This document shows positions 9,313-19,163 of a DNA stretch of 64,000 bases, piece after piece. The position numbers and the translations under genes were made by a program. This stretch comes from Chitinophaga chungangae (lineage in GTDB: Bacteria > Bacteroidota > Bacteroidia > Chitinophagales > Chitinophagaceae). A model generated the notes under the pieces. That model had not been told where the DNA came from and did not search any database. It saw nothing but the letters and a program-made list of their open reading frames with translations. Location: the NCBI RefSeq assembly GCF_017742215.1, contig NZ_JAGHKP010000002.1:592737-656736 (forward strand), in the 5' to 3' direction. Positions within the stretch are counted from its first letter, which is position 1. Each line of letters begins with the position of its first letter.

Positions 9313-10047
9313 ATGCTGCACAAAACTCCCGGTATTGTTTTAAGGACCATCAAATACGGTGACTCCAGCGTCATCCTGAGCATCTTCACCGAGCTGTTCG
9401 GCATACAGTCCTATATCGTGAACGGCGTGCGCTCGTCCAAACCGAAAGCCGCGAAAGGCAACATCCTGCAGCCGGGCAATATCCTCGACCTGGTGGTGTA
9501 CCATCACGAACAAAAGAACCTGCAGCGCATTTCCGAGTTCAAGCTCGGTCATGTGTACACGTCCATGCATGTGAACATCGTAAAAAATACCGTCGCGCTG
9601 TACCTGATAGAGCTGTTGCAGAAAGTGATGAAACAACCGGAGCATACGCCAGAGCTGTACCATTTCGCGGAAAGCTCGTTCCGGGCGCTGGACACGGAAT
9701 CCACCCCCGTGGCCGCCAACCTGCCGTTATTTTTTACCCTGAAACTGGCCGCGCACCTGGGTTTCCACTTCGGTGGCCATTATTCCGAATACACGCCGTA
9801 CCTCGATCTGCAGGAAGGCGTTTTCACGGACCTTCCCCCGCATCACACCAATTACCTGGACGAAACGAGCAGCATGATCACGGACCGCCTGCAAGACATC
9901 CGCAATTTCGCCGATCTTGAAAAAATTGAATTGAACAAAGAGCGGAGAAGGAATATGCTCTATGCTTACCTGGAGTTCTACAAACTGCACCTGCCCGATT
10001 TCACCGAGCTGCAGTCCCCGCCTATCCTGCACGAAATATTGGGCTAG
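9313..10047 (+). CDS. recO: DNA repair protein RecO
   Basis: 244 residues, the usual length for RecO, which with RecR loads RecA on SSB-coated DNA. The N-terminal OB-fold is clear (TPGIVLRTIKYGDSSVILSI, then YIVNGVRSSKPKA), followed by a helical domain with the Bacteroidota-type LYLIELLQKVM segment. The zinc-finger cysteines present in some RecO proteins are absent, as is common in this phylum. It follows porZ by 18 bp and overlaps the convergent lpxH by 4 bp at the stop codons. Confidence 0.9.
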   Translation: MLHKTPGIVLRTIKYGDSSVILSIFTELFGIQSYIVNGVRSSKPKAAKGNILQPGNILDLVVYHHEQKNLQRISEFKLGHVYTSMHVNIVKNTVALYLIELLQKVMKQPEHTPELYHFAESSFRALDTESTPVAANLPLFFTLKLAAHLGFHFGGHYSEYTPYLDLQEGVFTDLPPHHTNYLDETSSMITDRLQDIRNFADLEKIELNKERRRNMLYAYLEFYKLHLPDFTELQSPPILHEILG

Positions 10048-10811
10048 GGTTTCCCGTAATATTTCAGCTCCGTGGTATTACCGTCGAACACGGCGTAGGA
10101 ATTGTAATTGAGCCAGTCGCCGAGATTGATGTAGCGGCTGTTGCCGCCCACTTTCAGGTCGAGCGGCAAATGTCGGTGACCGAAAATAAAATAATCGAAG
10201 TGTTCTTTTTGAAGGATCTCGCGGCTGTAGATCGCGAGCCATTCATTTTCGTCGCCTAAAAACTGTTCCAGCTGGGAACCGGTGGCAGCGCGGCTTTTGC
10301 GGCTCCAGTAGTTCGCCATCGAAATGCCCCAGTTCGGCGGGATGCACGAAAACAGGAAGCGGCAAACGGGGTTGCGGAATATTTTTTTCAGGAATTTATA
10401 ACCGTGATCGCCGGGGCCGAGACCATCGCCATGACCGATGTAAAATCTTTTCGTACTGATGGTGTATTGCTGCGGCTCGAAGTACACGGGGATCTCCAGT
10501 TCTTCTTCAAAATAACCGTCCATCCACATATCGTGGTTGCCGATAAAAGCGGTAATGCCGATGCCTTTGTCGCGCAGTTCGGCGAGTTTGCCCAGCAGCC
10601 GCGTGTACCCTTTCGGGATCACGTGTTTGTATTCGAACCAGAAATCGAAAAGGTCGCCCACGAGAAAGATATGCGCGGCATCTTTCGCCGCTTCGTCCAG
10701 GAACTGAACGATAAGGCGTTCCCTGTCCCGGCTTTTCTCCATGTTCGGAGCGCCGAGGTGAAAGTCTGATGCAAAATAAACGCGCTTGCCCGGCGGCAGT
10801 AATATTTCCAT
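10044..10811 (-). CDS. lpxH: UDP-2,3-diacylglucosamine pyrophosphatase (LpxH-type metallophosphoesterase)
   Basis: A 255-residue calcineurin-like phosphoesterase with the full set of metal-binding motifs: D16-F-H18, GDLFD at 52-56, GNHD at 91-94, GHGD at 126-129 and GHRH near 217. The layout fits LpxH, which cleaves UDP-2,3-diacylglucosamine to lipid X in lipid A synthesis on the inner face of the inner membrane. Convergent with recO, overlapping by 4 bp. Another substrate for this phosphoesterase branch cannot be excluded. Confidence 0.8.
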   Translation of the reverse strand: MEILLPPGKRVYFASDFHLGAPNMEKSRDRERLIVQFLDEAAKDAAHIFLVGDLFDFWFEYKHVIPKGYTRLLGKLAELRDKGIGITAFIGNHDMWMDGYFEEELEIPVYFEPQQYTISTKRFYIGHGDGLGPGDHGYKFLKKIFRNPVCRFLFSCIPPNWGISMANYWSRKSRAATGSQLEQFLGDENEWLAIYSREILQKEHFDYFIFGHRHLPLDLKVGGNSRYINLGDWLNYNSYAVFDGNTTELKYYGKP

Positions 10812-10828
10812 GAGGGCTTTGTCTTAAA

Positions 10829-10868
10829 TGTAAAATGCAAAAGTGATGATTTCCTTTTGCATTTTACA
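10829..10868. repeat. 15-bp perfect inverted repeat between lpxH and the LUD gene
   Basis: TGTAAAATGCAAAAG (10829-10843) and its exact inverse CTTTTGCATTTTACA (10854-10868) are separated by 10 bp. It lies after the LUD-protein stop codon and 18 bp before the lpxH start, both on the minus strand. Its AT-rich stem and lack of a T-run make it a weak terminator; it could also be an operator for lpxH. Confidence 0.6.
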
Positions 10869-10890
10869 AGTTTGAAAGCAGATCACAATG

Positions 10891-11526
10891 TTATTCGTCC
10901 AGCAGGAAAACGTACACTTCTTTCGGCCCGTGAACGCCTACCACGAGTGTTTTCTCGATGTCTGCCGTGCGGCTGGGGCCGGTGGCGAACGAGATCATGG
11001 AGGGCAGCTGGCCGGGGTATTTTTCCTTCATTTTGCTGATGCCGTCTTTCAGGTCGAACACCAGCTGGTGCGAATAGGCCACCACGATATGAACTGGGGC
11101 GTACACCGGCAGGGCGCGGCCCGAAGGCTGCGCTGCGCTCATGATGATGGTGCCAGTGCGGGCGATGAGGTATTCGCAGTCCGTGATCGCGGCGTCGAGC
11201 GTATGCACGTCGCCCACGTTGAGGTATGCCGGGTTGTAAGGCCTGAGTACGGATTCGAGGGAAGGCGTTTTGCAATGCACGTGCGTCCATTCCTTGTTTT
11301 CCACGAGTGTTTGCAGGTTTTCGGCCAGCTCGTCGCGGGAAGAGCAGAAGATGAATTTGCCCTGGAGCTTGGAGAACTCTTCGGCGAATTTCAGCTCAAG
11401 GCCTTCGTGTTCGGTGTGATATACCGAGTTGTTGCCTTCCGCGTTGGGGAAAGGCAGCTGAACCGGCTGGCTGAGCGCATTCCGAACCCTTTTGAGTATG
11501 TTTTCTTTAGCTGGAGATACTTTCAT
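10891..11526 (-). CDS. LUD-domain protein (LutC/YkgG-like)
   Basis: 211 residues of the LUD fold found in LutC, a part of the iron-sulfur lactate oxidase complex. Visible family features are DAAITDCEYLIARTGTII in the middle and the C-terminal FATGPSRTADIEKTLVVGVH, a highly conserved block of the family. No LutA or LutB partner is nearby. It sits 9 bp downstream of ftsH and is probably in the rsfS-ftsH transcript. The true substrate of this stand-alone form is unknown. Confidence 0.8.
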   Translation of the reverse strand: MKVSPAKENILKRVRNALSQPVQLPFPNAEGNNSVYHTEHEGLELKFAEEFSKLQGKFIFCSSRDELAENLQTLVENKEWTHVHCKTPSLESVLRPYNPAYLNVGDVHTLDAAITDCEYLIARTGTIIMSAAQPSGRALPVYAPVHIVVAYSHQLVFDLKDGISKMKEKYPGQLPSMISFATGPSRTADIEKTLVVGVHGPKEVYVFLLDE

Positions 11527-11535
11527 CGTTCCTGA

Positions 11536-13578
11536 CTATTCTGAAATGGCATTAGCGGGTGAAGGGTTGATGATGTCCGTAGGATGCACGCCATCGGTGG
11601 TCATGCCTTCTTTATTGGGCACCAGGTGTTCCCTGTGCGTTTCGTACGGGCGTTTGCCGATAAGGCGCTCCAGGTCGTCTTTATACAACACTTCTTTTTT
11701 CAGCAGCTCCTGCGCCAGCAGCTTCACATTGTCCAGCCTTTCCGAAAGCAGCGCCTTGGTGCGGGCGTAAGCTTTTTCGATCAGCAGCCTTACTTCCGTG
11801 TCGATCATTTTAGCGGTTTCTTCGGAATAAGGTTTGGTGAATGCCTGTTCGCTGTTGGGATCGTAGAAAGAAACGTTGCCCACTTTGTCGTTCATGCCGT
11901 ACACGGTCACCATGGCGTAGGCCATTCGGGTGATCACCTGCAGGTCGTTCTGCGCGCCGGTGGAGATCTTTCCGAACACGAGGTCTTCTATCACACGGCC
12001 GCCGAGGGTCATGCAGATGTCGTCCATCAGCTGTTCGGTGTTGTACAGGTATTGTTCTTTCGGGAGATACTGCGCATAACCGAGCGCCGCAACGCCGCGG
12101 GGCACGATGGTCACTTTCACGAGCGGGTTCGCATGTTCGAGGTACCAGCCGCAGATGGCGTGGCCGGCTTCGTGGTATGCGATCACTTCTTTCTCTTCCG
12201 GTGAAATGATCTTGTTCTTTTTCTCCAGGCCGCCGATCACACGGTCGATCGCATCGTTAAAGTCTTCCATTTCCACTTCGGTTTTGCCTTTACGCGCCGC
12301 GATAAGGGCGGCTTCGTTACAAACGTTGGCAATGTCTGCGCCTGCAAAACCGGGGGTCATGGAGGCGAGTTTTTTGATATCGAGGTTGGGGGAAGTTTTG
12401 ATCGGTTTGAGATGCACGTTGAAGATGTGCTCGCGGCCGTTCAGGTCCGGTTTGTCGATGGAGATCTGGCGGTCGAAACGGCCGGGGCGCAGCAGCGCGC
12501 TGTCCAGCACGTCTGGCCGGTTAGTGGCGGCGAGAATGATGATCCCGCTGTCTGTACCGAAACCGTCCATTTCCACGAGCAGCTGGTTGAGCGTGTTTTC
12601 GCGCTCGTCGTTGCTCATCATCACGTTTTTACCGCGTGCGCGGCCAATGGCGTCGATCTCGTCGATGAAGATGATACAGGGCGCTTTTTCGCGGGCCTGT
12701 TTGAACAGGTCGCGCACACGGCTGGCGCCCACGCCCACGAACAGTTCCACGAAATCGGAACCGGACATGGAGAAGAACGGTACCTGTGCTTCGCCGGCCA
12801 TGGCTTTCGCCAGCAGCGTTTTACCGGTGCCCGGAGGGCCTACCAGCAATGCGCCTTTGGGTATTTTACCACCGAGGGCGGTGTATTTTTTCGGGTTTTT
12901 GAGGAAATCCACGATTTCCATCACTTCCACCTTTGCTTCGTCGAGACCGGCCACATCGTTGAAGGTGATGGTTACGCGGGTACCTTTATCGAAGAGGGTG
13001 GCTTTTGACTTGCCGATATTGAAGATGCCGCCGGGCCCGCCGCTTCCGCCGGAAGGGCCGCCCATTTTACGCATCAGCAATACCCACATGCCTATCAGCA
13101 GCAGGATGGGCAGTAATATCTGCATCAGCGGCTCGAACCAGTTCTGGCGGTCGGTGTACGACACGTTCATCTGGTCTGCCAGCGGCATGCCTTCCTGTGC
13201 CTTGTCCAGCTCTTTCTGGAAACTTTCCACGCTGCCAATGGTAAACTGGTAGTGCGGGCCGGGGTTATCGTTGCCGAGACGGTTCTTGGACACGGCTTCG
13301 TACCGGGGGTCCTTCAGCCTGTCTTTTTTAATAAAAACCTCCACCAGCCTTTTATTCACCACTACGAGCTTTTCCACGTCGCCCGTACGGAGATATTCCT
13401 GCTGGAACTCCTTAAAGCCGGTAAGCTCCTTGGGATGGCTGGAGAACGGCTCCACGAAGTTCATTGCCAGCAAGGCAATACCAATGAAGGCATACACCCA
13501 GTATATGTTGAACTTTGGCCCTTTCTTCGGCGATTTTTCTGACCCCTTGTTATTATAGTTGTTGCCTCCTTTTTCCAT
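11536..13578 (-). CDS. ftsH: ATP-dependent zinc metalloprotease FtsH
   Basis: Membrane-anchored AAA+ protease that degrades membrane and short-lived cytoplasmic proteins. At 680 residues it shows two transmembrane helices (about 24-42 and 150-168), a glycine-rich linker, and the AAA module with Walker A GPPGTGKT and Walker [13 protein letters not shown]. The second region of homology ([17 protein letters not shown]) and the zinc site HEAGH are also present, with a peptidase domain to about residue 640. The tail after about 645 is low-complexity. It lies between rsfS (71 bp upstream) and the LUD gene (9 bp downstream). Confidence 0.97.
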   Translation of the reverse strand: MEKGGNNYNNKGSEKSPKKGPKFNIYWVYAFIGIALLAMNFVEPFSSHPKELTGFKEFQQEYLRTGDVEKLVVVNKRLVEVFIKKDRLKDPRYEAVSKNRLGNDNPGPHYQFTIGSVESFQKELDKAQEGMPLADQMNVSYTDRQNWFEPLMQILLPILLLIGMWVLLMRKMGGPSGGSGGPGGIFNIGKSKATLFDKGTRVTITFNDVAGLDEAKVEVMEIVDFLKNPKKYTALGGKIPKGALLVGPPGTGKTLLAKAMAGEAQVPFFSMSGSDFVELFVGVGASRVRDLFKQAREKAPCIIFIDEIDAIGRARGKNVMMSNDERENTLNQLLVEMDGFGTDSGIIILAATNRPDVLDSALLRPGRFDRQISIDKPDLNGREHIFNVHLKPIKTSPNLDIKKLASMTPGFAGADIANVCNEAALIAARKGKTEVEMEDFNDAIDRVIGGLEKKNKIISPEEKEVIAYHEAGHAICGWYLEHANPLVKVTIVPRGVAALGYAQYLPKEQYLYNTEQLMDDICMTLGGRVIEDLVFGKISTGAQNDLQVITRMAYAMVTVYGMNDKVGNVSFYDPNSEQAFTKPYSEETAKMIDTEVRLLIEKAYARTKALLSERLDNVKLLAQELLKKEVLYKDDLERLIGKRPYETHREHLVPNKEGMTTDGVHPTDIINPSPANAISE

Positions 13579-13649
13579 GATCGTTCGCTCCTTTACGAAT
13601 GAGTGTTGTCTTTTTATACAAATAATTAATACAAAACCGGGGGTTTTGT

Positions 13650-14054
13650 TCAGTTTTCAAGATGTTCCATGCGTTCTGCATCGCTCCACATCTCTTCCAG
13701 ATTGTAGAATTTGCGGGTTTCGGGTATAAAAATATGCACCACGATGTTCACATAGTCCACCAGAATCCACTGCTGGGCTGTGAAACCTTCGTGTTTGTAC
13801 GGCATTTCATCCGTATTCTTCTTCACTTCCTCCTCCACAAAGTCCGCAATCGCCTTAACTTGGTTATTGGAATTGGCCTCACAAATGATAAAGAAGTCAG
13901 CTACCGCTTCAGGGATCTTGCGCAGATCAAGGGAAACGACATTCTCCCCTTTTTTCTCCTGTATGGCCTTTATGATAGTGGTAAATATCTTGCTGTTCCT
14001 GTTAATGCGTGTTACCGCCTTTTTCCTGCTATTCAGAATGGTTAAGGGTGCCAA
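13650..14054 (-). CDS. rsfS: Ribosomal silencing factor RsfS
   Basis: 134-residue member of the RsfS/DUF143 family, which binds protein L14 of the large ribosomal subunit and blocks subunit joining in starvation. The core is clear: IIKAIQEKKGENVVSLDLRK, then ADFFIICEANSNNQVKAIAD and the C-terminal WILVDYVNIVVHIF. The reading frame opens with TTG (MAPLTILNSRKK); no in-frame ATG exists before the conserved core. First gene of the rsfS-ftsH-LUD run. Confidence 0.92.
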   Translation of the reverse strand: MAPLTILNSRKKAVTRINRNSKIFTTIIKAIQEKKGENVVSLDLRKIPEAVADFFIICEANSNNQVKAIADFVEEEVKKNTDEMPYKHEGFTAQQWILVDYVNIVVHIFIPETRKFYNLEEMWSDAERMEHLEN

Positions 14055-14170
14055 TAAATGCTGTTTTTGTTAAAAATAAACTTTAATCTCCAAAATTACT
14101 AAACCAGCGTCAAAATATAACACCAGCCGCGTACTTAGGTAGACGAATGGCACGGTAAAAAATTGTTAAA

Positions 14171-14947
14171 ATGTTTTACTTTGCTTTTTACCGTAAAACA
14201 GGCTTTGTGATAGGAAACCCATTTCATGTGCTGGCCACCATAGACAGCACCAATAACTATGCCATGGGGCAGGTCAATGCCGGGCCAGTGGCAGACGGAA
14301 GCACCTGGTTCGCGCTAGAGCAAACCGCCGGAAAAGGGCAGCGCGGCAAACAGTGGCTGTCTGCCCCCGGGGAGAACATTATGCTCACCACCGTGCTGCA
14401 GCCCGCCCTCACATTGAATCAGCAGTTTATGCTCAGCGTAGCCATATCTCTCGGCGCTTTCGATTTCTTCAGCAAATACGCCGGGGAAGAAACCCGGATC
14501 AAGTGGAGCAACGACATCTACTGGCGTGACAGAAAGGCAGGCGGAATCCTGATAGAGAACGTTTTACGCGGAAATGTATGGCAATATGCCATCGCGGGAA
14601 TGGGGATCAACATCAATACCCCGAAGTTCCCTGATCATCTTATCAACCCCGTATCACTGCGGCAGATCACCGGTAAAAGCTGGGACAGCCTTGAACTGGC
14701 GTACGACCTTTGCCGCTGCCTCGACGAACGTTACAGCCGTTTGCATCCCGCGATCTTCGATCAGCAGCTGGCCGAATACAAAACAAACCTTTACCGTCTT
14801 CACGAGCCCGCGCTGTACAAGATCCACGGCGACATCTTTCAGGGCGTTATCCACGACGTGCTGCCCGATGGCCGCCTTTGCCTCGAAAAAGGAAAAGAAA
14901 TGCTGGAGCTTGGCTTCGGGGAAGTAGAATTCATTTTTGCAAATTAA
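14171..14947 (+). CDS. birA: Biotin-[acetyl-CoA-carboxylase] ligase
   Basis: Attaches biotin to the carrier protein of biotin-dependent carboxylases. It has the catalytic domain only (no N-terminal DNA-binding domain), so it should not act as a repressor. Motifs: DSTNNYA near the start, EQTAGKGQRGKQW (biotinyl-AMP loop), IKWSNDIYW and GGILIENV, then a small C-terminal SH3-like domain. The ATG at 14171 gives 258 residues. A GTG at 14207 would give MIGNPFHVL, which looks more like the usual N-terminus of the family, so the first twelve residues are doubtful. Confidence 0.92.
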   Translation: MFYFAFYRKTGFVIGNPFHVLATIDSTNNYAMGQVNAGPVADGSTWFALEQTAGKGQRGKQWLSAPGENIMLTTVLQPALTLNQQFMLSVAISLGAFDFFSKYAGEETRIKWSNDIYWRDRKAGGILIENVLRGNVWQYAIAGMGININTPKFPDHLINPVSLRQITGKSWDSLELAYDLCRCLDERYSRLHPAIFDQQLAEYKTNLYRLHEPALYKIHGDIFQGVIHDVLPDGRLCLEKGKEMLELGFGEVEFIFAN

Positions 14948-14985
14948 GCTGGAAACCTTGCCGGTATTGGCCTTGAGGGAATAAA

Positions 14986-15011
14986 AAAAGCCAGTTTAAC
15001 AACTGGCTTTT
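14986..15011. terminator. Bidirectional-looking terminator after the biotin ligase gene
   Basis: An 11-bp perfect inverted repeat (AAAAGCCAGTT / AACTGGCTTTT, loop TAAC) preceded by an A-run and ending in T residues, about 40 bp after the birA stop codon. Confidence 0.7.
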
Positions 15012-15239
15012 GGAGAAGTGGAATTTGTAAAGACAATATTCGATCGGCTTCTCCAAAAACGCCAGTCACGGGATGAACCCCTGATTTTGGTCAATAAATG
15101 GAGGTTTACAAGATGTAGATTCTTTTTTGTCCTGCCAAATATAAAACTGCAACAGTTGTTGCAAATCTTCGCAAAACTGCGCTGGCGCCGCATTCCAAAA
15201 ATCCTCTGAATTTTGCAATTTCCCGTTTGAATCCTGCAA
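15012..15239. other. Intergenic stretch without a recognised gene
   Basis: The 343-bp gap between the biotin ligase and the aldo/keto reductase holds the terminator at 14986-15011 and the promoter at 15240-15269. The rest is AT-rich sequence with repeated short GCAA/TTGC words. Short open frames here have no family features. Confidence 0.5.
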
Positions 15240-15269
15240 TTGCCGTGAAAAAGGCCGTGCGTACATTTG
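15240..15269 (+). promoter_or_regulatory. Bacteroidota-type promoter of the aldo/keto reductase gene
   Basis: TTG at 15240-15242 and TACATTTG at 15262-15269 are separated by 19 bp. This matches the -33 TTTG/TTG and -7 TAnnTTTG elements of the phylum in sequence and spacing. The ATG follows 21 bp later. Confidence 0.6.
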
Positions 15270-15290
15270 TAACCATAAATCCTATTCACA

Positions 15291-16274
<984 letters not shown>

Positions 16275-16290
16275 TCGGTTCCGCATAAAC

Positions 16291-16323
16291 AAAAAAGGAA
16301 GGCACTGCGCCTTCCTTTTTTTT
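16291..16323. terminator. Bidirectional terminator between the aldo/keto reductase and SUI1 genes
   Basis: AAAAAAGGAAGGC pairs with GCCTTCCTTTTTT around an ACTGC loop. It has an A-run on one side and a T-run on the other, between two convergent genes, so it can stop transcripts from both. Confidence 0.8.
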
Positions 16324-16338
16324 ATTCCTGTATGCATA

Positions 16339-16671
16339 TCATGATGTTTTGTAACCCCAGTCCTGCAGCCACTTCAGCACTTTCTCCTTATAGTCTCCCT
16401 GTATCAGTATCTGCCCGTCCTTCACACTGCCGCCGGTACCGCATTTTGTTTTCAGGTCCTTCCCCAGTTTTTCAAGGTCTTCTTCTTTTCCCACAAAACC
16501 ATCTACCACAGTTACGGTTTTACCGGCGCGCTGCTTGGTGTCCAGCTTCACTTTCAGGCGCTGCTGCGCGGGGGAAAGCGTGTCCTGTTCCGGCTGTTCT
16601 TCGTGCTGGTACTGGTACCCGGGATCGGTGGAGTAAACGATGCCGTTGGAAGAATTTCTTTTTTTGCTCAT
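16339..16671 (-). CDS. SUI1/YciH-family translation factor
   Basis: 110 residues of the eIF1/SUI1 fold, the bacterial YciH group, which influences start-site fidelity on the small ribosomal subunit. The conserved segments are TVVDGFVGKEEDLEKLGKDL, then LKTKCGTGGSVKDGQILIQG, with the lysine/glycine loop intact. I start at the ATG at 16671 (MSKKRNSS). A longer frame to 16728 would overlap the preceding kinase gene and adds an unlike, arginine-rich tail. Last gene of the DUF4783-nadC-lipid kinase run, 10 bp after the kinase. Confidence 0.88.
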   Translation of the reverse strand: MSKKRNSSNGIVYSTDPGYQYQHEEQPEQDTLSPAQQRLKVKLDTKQRAGKTVTVVDGFVGKEEDLEKLGKDLKTKCGTGGSVKDGQILIQGDYKEKVLKWLQDWGYKTS

Positions 16672-16681
16672 AAACCAAGTT

Positions 16682-17566
16682 TTAATTGTCCTGCGGAACG
16701 ACGATCTGCAACGCCCCGGGAACGACACGAAAATACACCGTTTTGCCGTTCAGCGGCACGGCATCGCCGTCTACCTGCAAACAATTGAGGTCGGGGCTGC
16801 TTACGGTGATCTCTTTTCCTGTAAAATGTTTCATGAAACGGCTTTGGTGAATGGTGCCGCGCAGCGAATGCAGGCTCACCGGCAGCAGGTGCCAGAAACG
16901 CACCGGCGGCATCAGGCATACGTCCAGCAGGCCGTCGAACACGCTGGCCTGGGGCGCCAGTTTAAATTCGTAGCCGAACTGGTTGCCGTTGGCCACCGTC
17001 ATCAGGAAAGCCTTTTCATGGGTTTCCTCGCCATCTGTATTGATCGAATAATGCGCGGGATCGTAGCCGGAAAAACCGCCGATCACCAGCCGCGCGTAAT
17101 TGATCAGCCCCCTTTTTTTGGAATGCCTGAACCGGTCTGCGATCAGCGCGTCGAAACCTACGCCGGCGTTGCTGAGGAACAGGTGTTCGTTGGCAAAACC
17201 AGCGTCCATAGGCATTCTGCGGCCGGCCGCCACGATCTGCAAAGCTTTTGTTACGTCCAGCGGGATCTTGAGCGCGCGGGCCAGGCCATTGCCGCTGCCA
17301 AGCGGAACGATCGCCAGCGCGGTGCGGCTGCCCAGGAGGCCCTGCGCAATTTCGTTGATGGAACCATCGCCGCCAACGGCTACCACCGTGTCTACTCCGC
17401 GTTTCACCGCTTCACGCGCAAGGTCCGCGCCATGCCCGAGGTATTGCAGGTAGGTCACTTCCACGCTGAAGCCGTCTGCCGGCAACTGCTGCCGGATAGC
17501 CGCACCCATTTGTTTTTCGCGGTCTGTACCGGCTTTGCGGTTGATGATGATGAGTATCTTCCTCAA
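16682..17566 (-). CDS. Diacylglycerol kinase-family lipid kinase
   Basis: 294 residues of the DAGK/YegS/sphingosine-kinase superfamily. The nucleotide loop VVAVGGDGSINEIAQG near residues 60-75 and the following PLGSGNGLARAL are diagnostic. The C-terminal beta-sandwich domain carries the FAN-like block (DAGFANEHLFLSNAGVGFDA). It probably phosphorylates a membrane lipid at the inner membrane, but the lipid is unknown. It opens with TTG, 7 bp after the nadC stop codon, which argues for co-transcription and perhaps coupled translation. Confidence 0.85.
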   Translation of the reverse strand: MRKILIIINRKAGTDREKQMGAAIRQQLPADGFSVEVTYLQYLGHGADLAREAVKRGVDTVVAVGGDGSINEIAQGLLGSRTALAIVPLGSGNGLARALKIPLDVTKALQIVAAGRRMPMDAGFANEHLFLSNAGVGFDALIADRFRHSKKRGLINYARLVIGGFSGYDPAHYSINTDGEETHEKAFLMTVANGNQFGYEFKLAPQASVFDGLLDVCLMPPVRFWHLLPVSLHSLRGTIHQSRFMKHFTGKEITVSSPDLNCLQVDGDAVPLNGKTVYFRVVPGALQIVVPQDN

Positions 17567-17573
17567 GGGATCG

Positions 17574-18434
17574 TTATTTGTCGGGGTGGATAACCGCTTT
17601 CAGGCTCAGGTCGAGGCTGACGGCGTGGTGAATGATGGCGCCGACGGACACAAAATCGACGCCTGTTTTGGCGTAGGCCTCCACGTTTTCCAGCGTGATG
17701 CCGCCGGAGGCTTCGGTTTCGTATTTGCCCTGTATCAGCTCCAGCGCCGGCGGGATCTGCTCCGGCGTAAAATTATCCAGCATGATGCGGTGCACCTGGC
17801 CAACGGACAGTATTTCCCGTACATCGGCGAGATTGCGGGCTTCCACTTCTATTTTCAGGTCAAGCCCGTTTTTCGCAAGGTAGGCCACCACGTTGTTCAC
17901 CGCAGGCGTAATGCCGCCGCTGAAATCGATGTGATTGTCTTTGAGCATCACCATATCGTACAGCCCGATGCGGTGATTGACGCCGCCGCCGATCAGCACG
18001 GCTTCTTTTTCGAGCATGCGGAAATTAGGAGTGGTTTTGCGGGTATCCAGCACTTTGGTGTGATAACCTTTAAGTTTGTCCGTATACCGGCGGGTAAGCG
18101 TGGCGATGCCGCTCATGCGCTGCATGCAGTTGAGCACGAGCCGTTCGGCCATCAGCAGGGTGCGCACGGAGGCGTCCACTTCAAAGGCGAGCTCGCCGGC
18201 GGTCATGCTGTCGCCGTCTTTTTTGAGGGGCCTGAAGGTGGTTTGCGGGTCGAGGTGCTGAAAGATGGCCGCGGCCGCTTCCATGCCGGCGAGCACGCCG
18301 TTTTCCTTGATCTTCAGCTGTGCGGAGCCGCGCACGCCCGCAGGGATGGAGGCCAGGGTGGAATGGTCGCCGCTGCCGATGTCTTCAGCCAGCGCACTGC
18401 TGATAAATTGTTCCAATGCTTCTTTCTGTAACAT
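17574..18434 (-). CDS. nadC: Nicotinate-nucleotide pyrophosphorylase (carboxylating)
   Basis: Converts quinolinate and PRPP to nicotinate mononucleotide, the last dedicated step of de novo NAD synthesis. The 286 residues show the N-terminal sandwich domain and the phosphoribosyl barrel with VLNCMQRMSGIATLTRRY, the substrate-binding KVLDTRKTTPNFR and MVMLKDNHI, and the C-terminal EASGGITLENV. The other de novo gene seen here, nadB, is about 43 kb away. nadA is not in the window. Confidence 0.95.
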   Translation of the reverse strand: MLQKEALEQFISSALAEDIGSGDHSTLASIPAGVRGSAQLKIKENGVLAGMEAAAAIFQHLDPQTTFRPLKKDGDSMTAGELAFEVDASVRTLLMAERLVLNCMQRMSGIATLTRRYTDKLKGYHTKVLDTRKTTPNFRMLEKEAVLIGGGVNHRIGLYDMVMLKDNHIDFSGGITPAVNNVVAYLAKNGLDLKIEVEARNLADVREILSVGQVHRIMLDNFTPEQIPPALELIQGKYETEASGGITLENVEAYAKTGVDFVSVGAIIHHAVSLDLSLKAVIHPDK

Positions 18435-18465
18435 AACCGGTCAAAAAATTGAAGGCAAGTTACAA

Positions 18466-18501
18466 ACAAAAAGGCTGCCCCGCGAAAAACGGAGCAGCCT
18501 T
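18466..18501 (-). terminator. Hairpin with T-run between the DUF4783 gene and nadC
   Basis: On the minus strand an 8-bp stem (AAGGCTGC with GCAGCCTT, with a further inner CCG/CGG pairing) is followed by five T residues. It lies 28 bp after the DUF4783 stop codon and about 32 bp before the nadC start. It would end or attenuate transcripts entering nadC from upstream. Confidence 0.6.
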
Positions 18502-18529
18502 CAATTCCTTTTCTTAAGCTATCGTTCCT

Positions 18530-18925
18530 TTATTTACTTTCAAATCTTATCTCGTTCAGTAACAACTCGTTGCCTTTTTTCTGAAGGAAAAACGACACCC
18601 TGTAATTGCCGCCCGAGGTAACGAGGTTGCCTATCCCGTACCTGGACCCGCCTCCGGCCTCGCCCTGGTGGATGAGCTCAAAGGATTTCACCTGGTTTTT
18701 GGCAAAAAAGTCTTTTAAAATGATCTCCGCCTGTGCTTTGCTATAGCTGCTGCTTTTGCCAGCGATGTTGATCTCGACCGTCTTATCCAGGGATTTACTC
18801 AAGCTGCTTACATCCCCTTTTTTGATGGCGGCGATCACATCTTCGAATGGACCGGCCATCGCAGTAAAGGCTGTAAACATACCAGCAGCGAACACTACTC
18901 CCAGCACAAAAATTAACTTTTTCAT
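18530..18925 (-). CDS. DUF4783-family exported protein
   Basis: 131 residues: a signal peptide (MKKLIFVLGVVFAAGMFTAF, predicted cleavage near TAMAG) and a cystatin/NTF2-like small alpha+beta domain. Family features are FEDVIAAIKKGDVSSLSKSL, then TVEINIAGKSSSYSKAQAEI and the FELIHQGEAGGGSRYGIGNL block. The family is restricted to Bacteroidota and has no known function. It lies upstream of nadC, with a terminator-like hairpin between. Confidence 0.88.
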   Translation of the reverse strand: MKKLIFVLGVVFAAGMFTAFTAMAGPFEDVIAAIKKGDVSSLSKSLDKTVEINIAGKSSSYSKAQAEIILKDFFAKNQVKSFELIHQGEAGGGSRYGIGNLVTSGGNYRVSFFLQKKGNELLLNEIRFESK

Positions 18926-18972
18926 ATCCGTTTTTTGATTCGATGTATACTTTTATCAACCATAGAGGGAAC

Positions 18973-19001
18973 CAAAACTATGCCAAACTGTTGATGTTCA
19001 A
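18973..19001 (-). promoter_or_regulatory. Bacteroidota-type promoter of the DUF4783 gene
   Basis: Minus strand: TTG (19001-18999), 18-bp spacer, then TAGTTTTG (18980-18973), fitting the -33 and TAnnTTTG -7 elements. The ATG is about 48 bp downstream. I see no equally good match for gpmI on the other strand of the 238-bp divergent gap. Confidence 0.5.
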
Positions 19002-19163
19002 GCAATATCCCATTATTGTGCTATGTAACGCGTTGTTCCGCATTATAAATGAATACTATATAAAATCGTACTCACATGTAAGCCGTTCCCAAAATTTTAA
19101 ATGCGGAAAGGGATGTTATTATTAATTTCACGACCCGATTCATTCAACAACGGATTTTAATGT

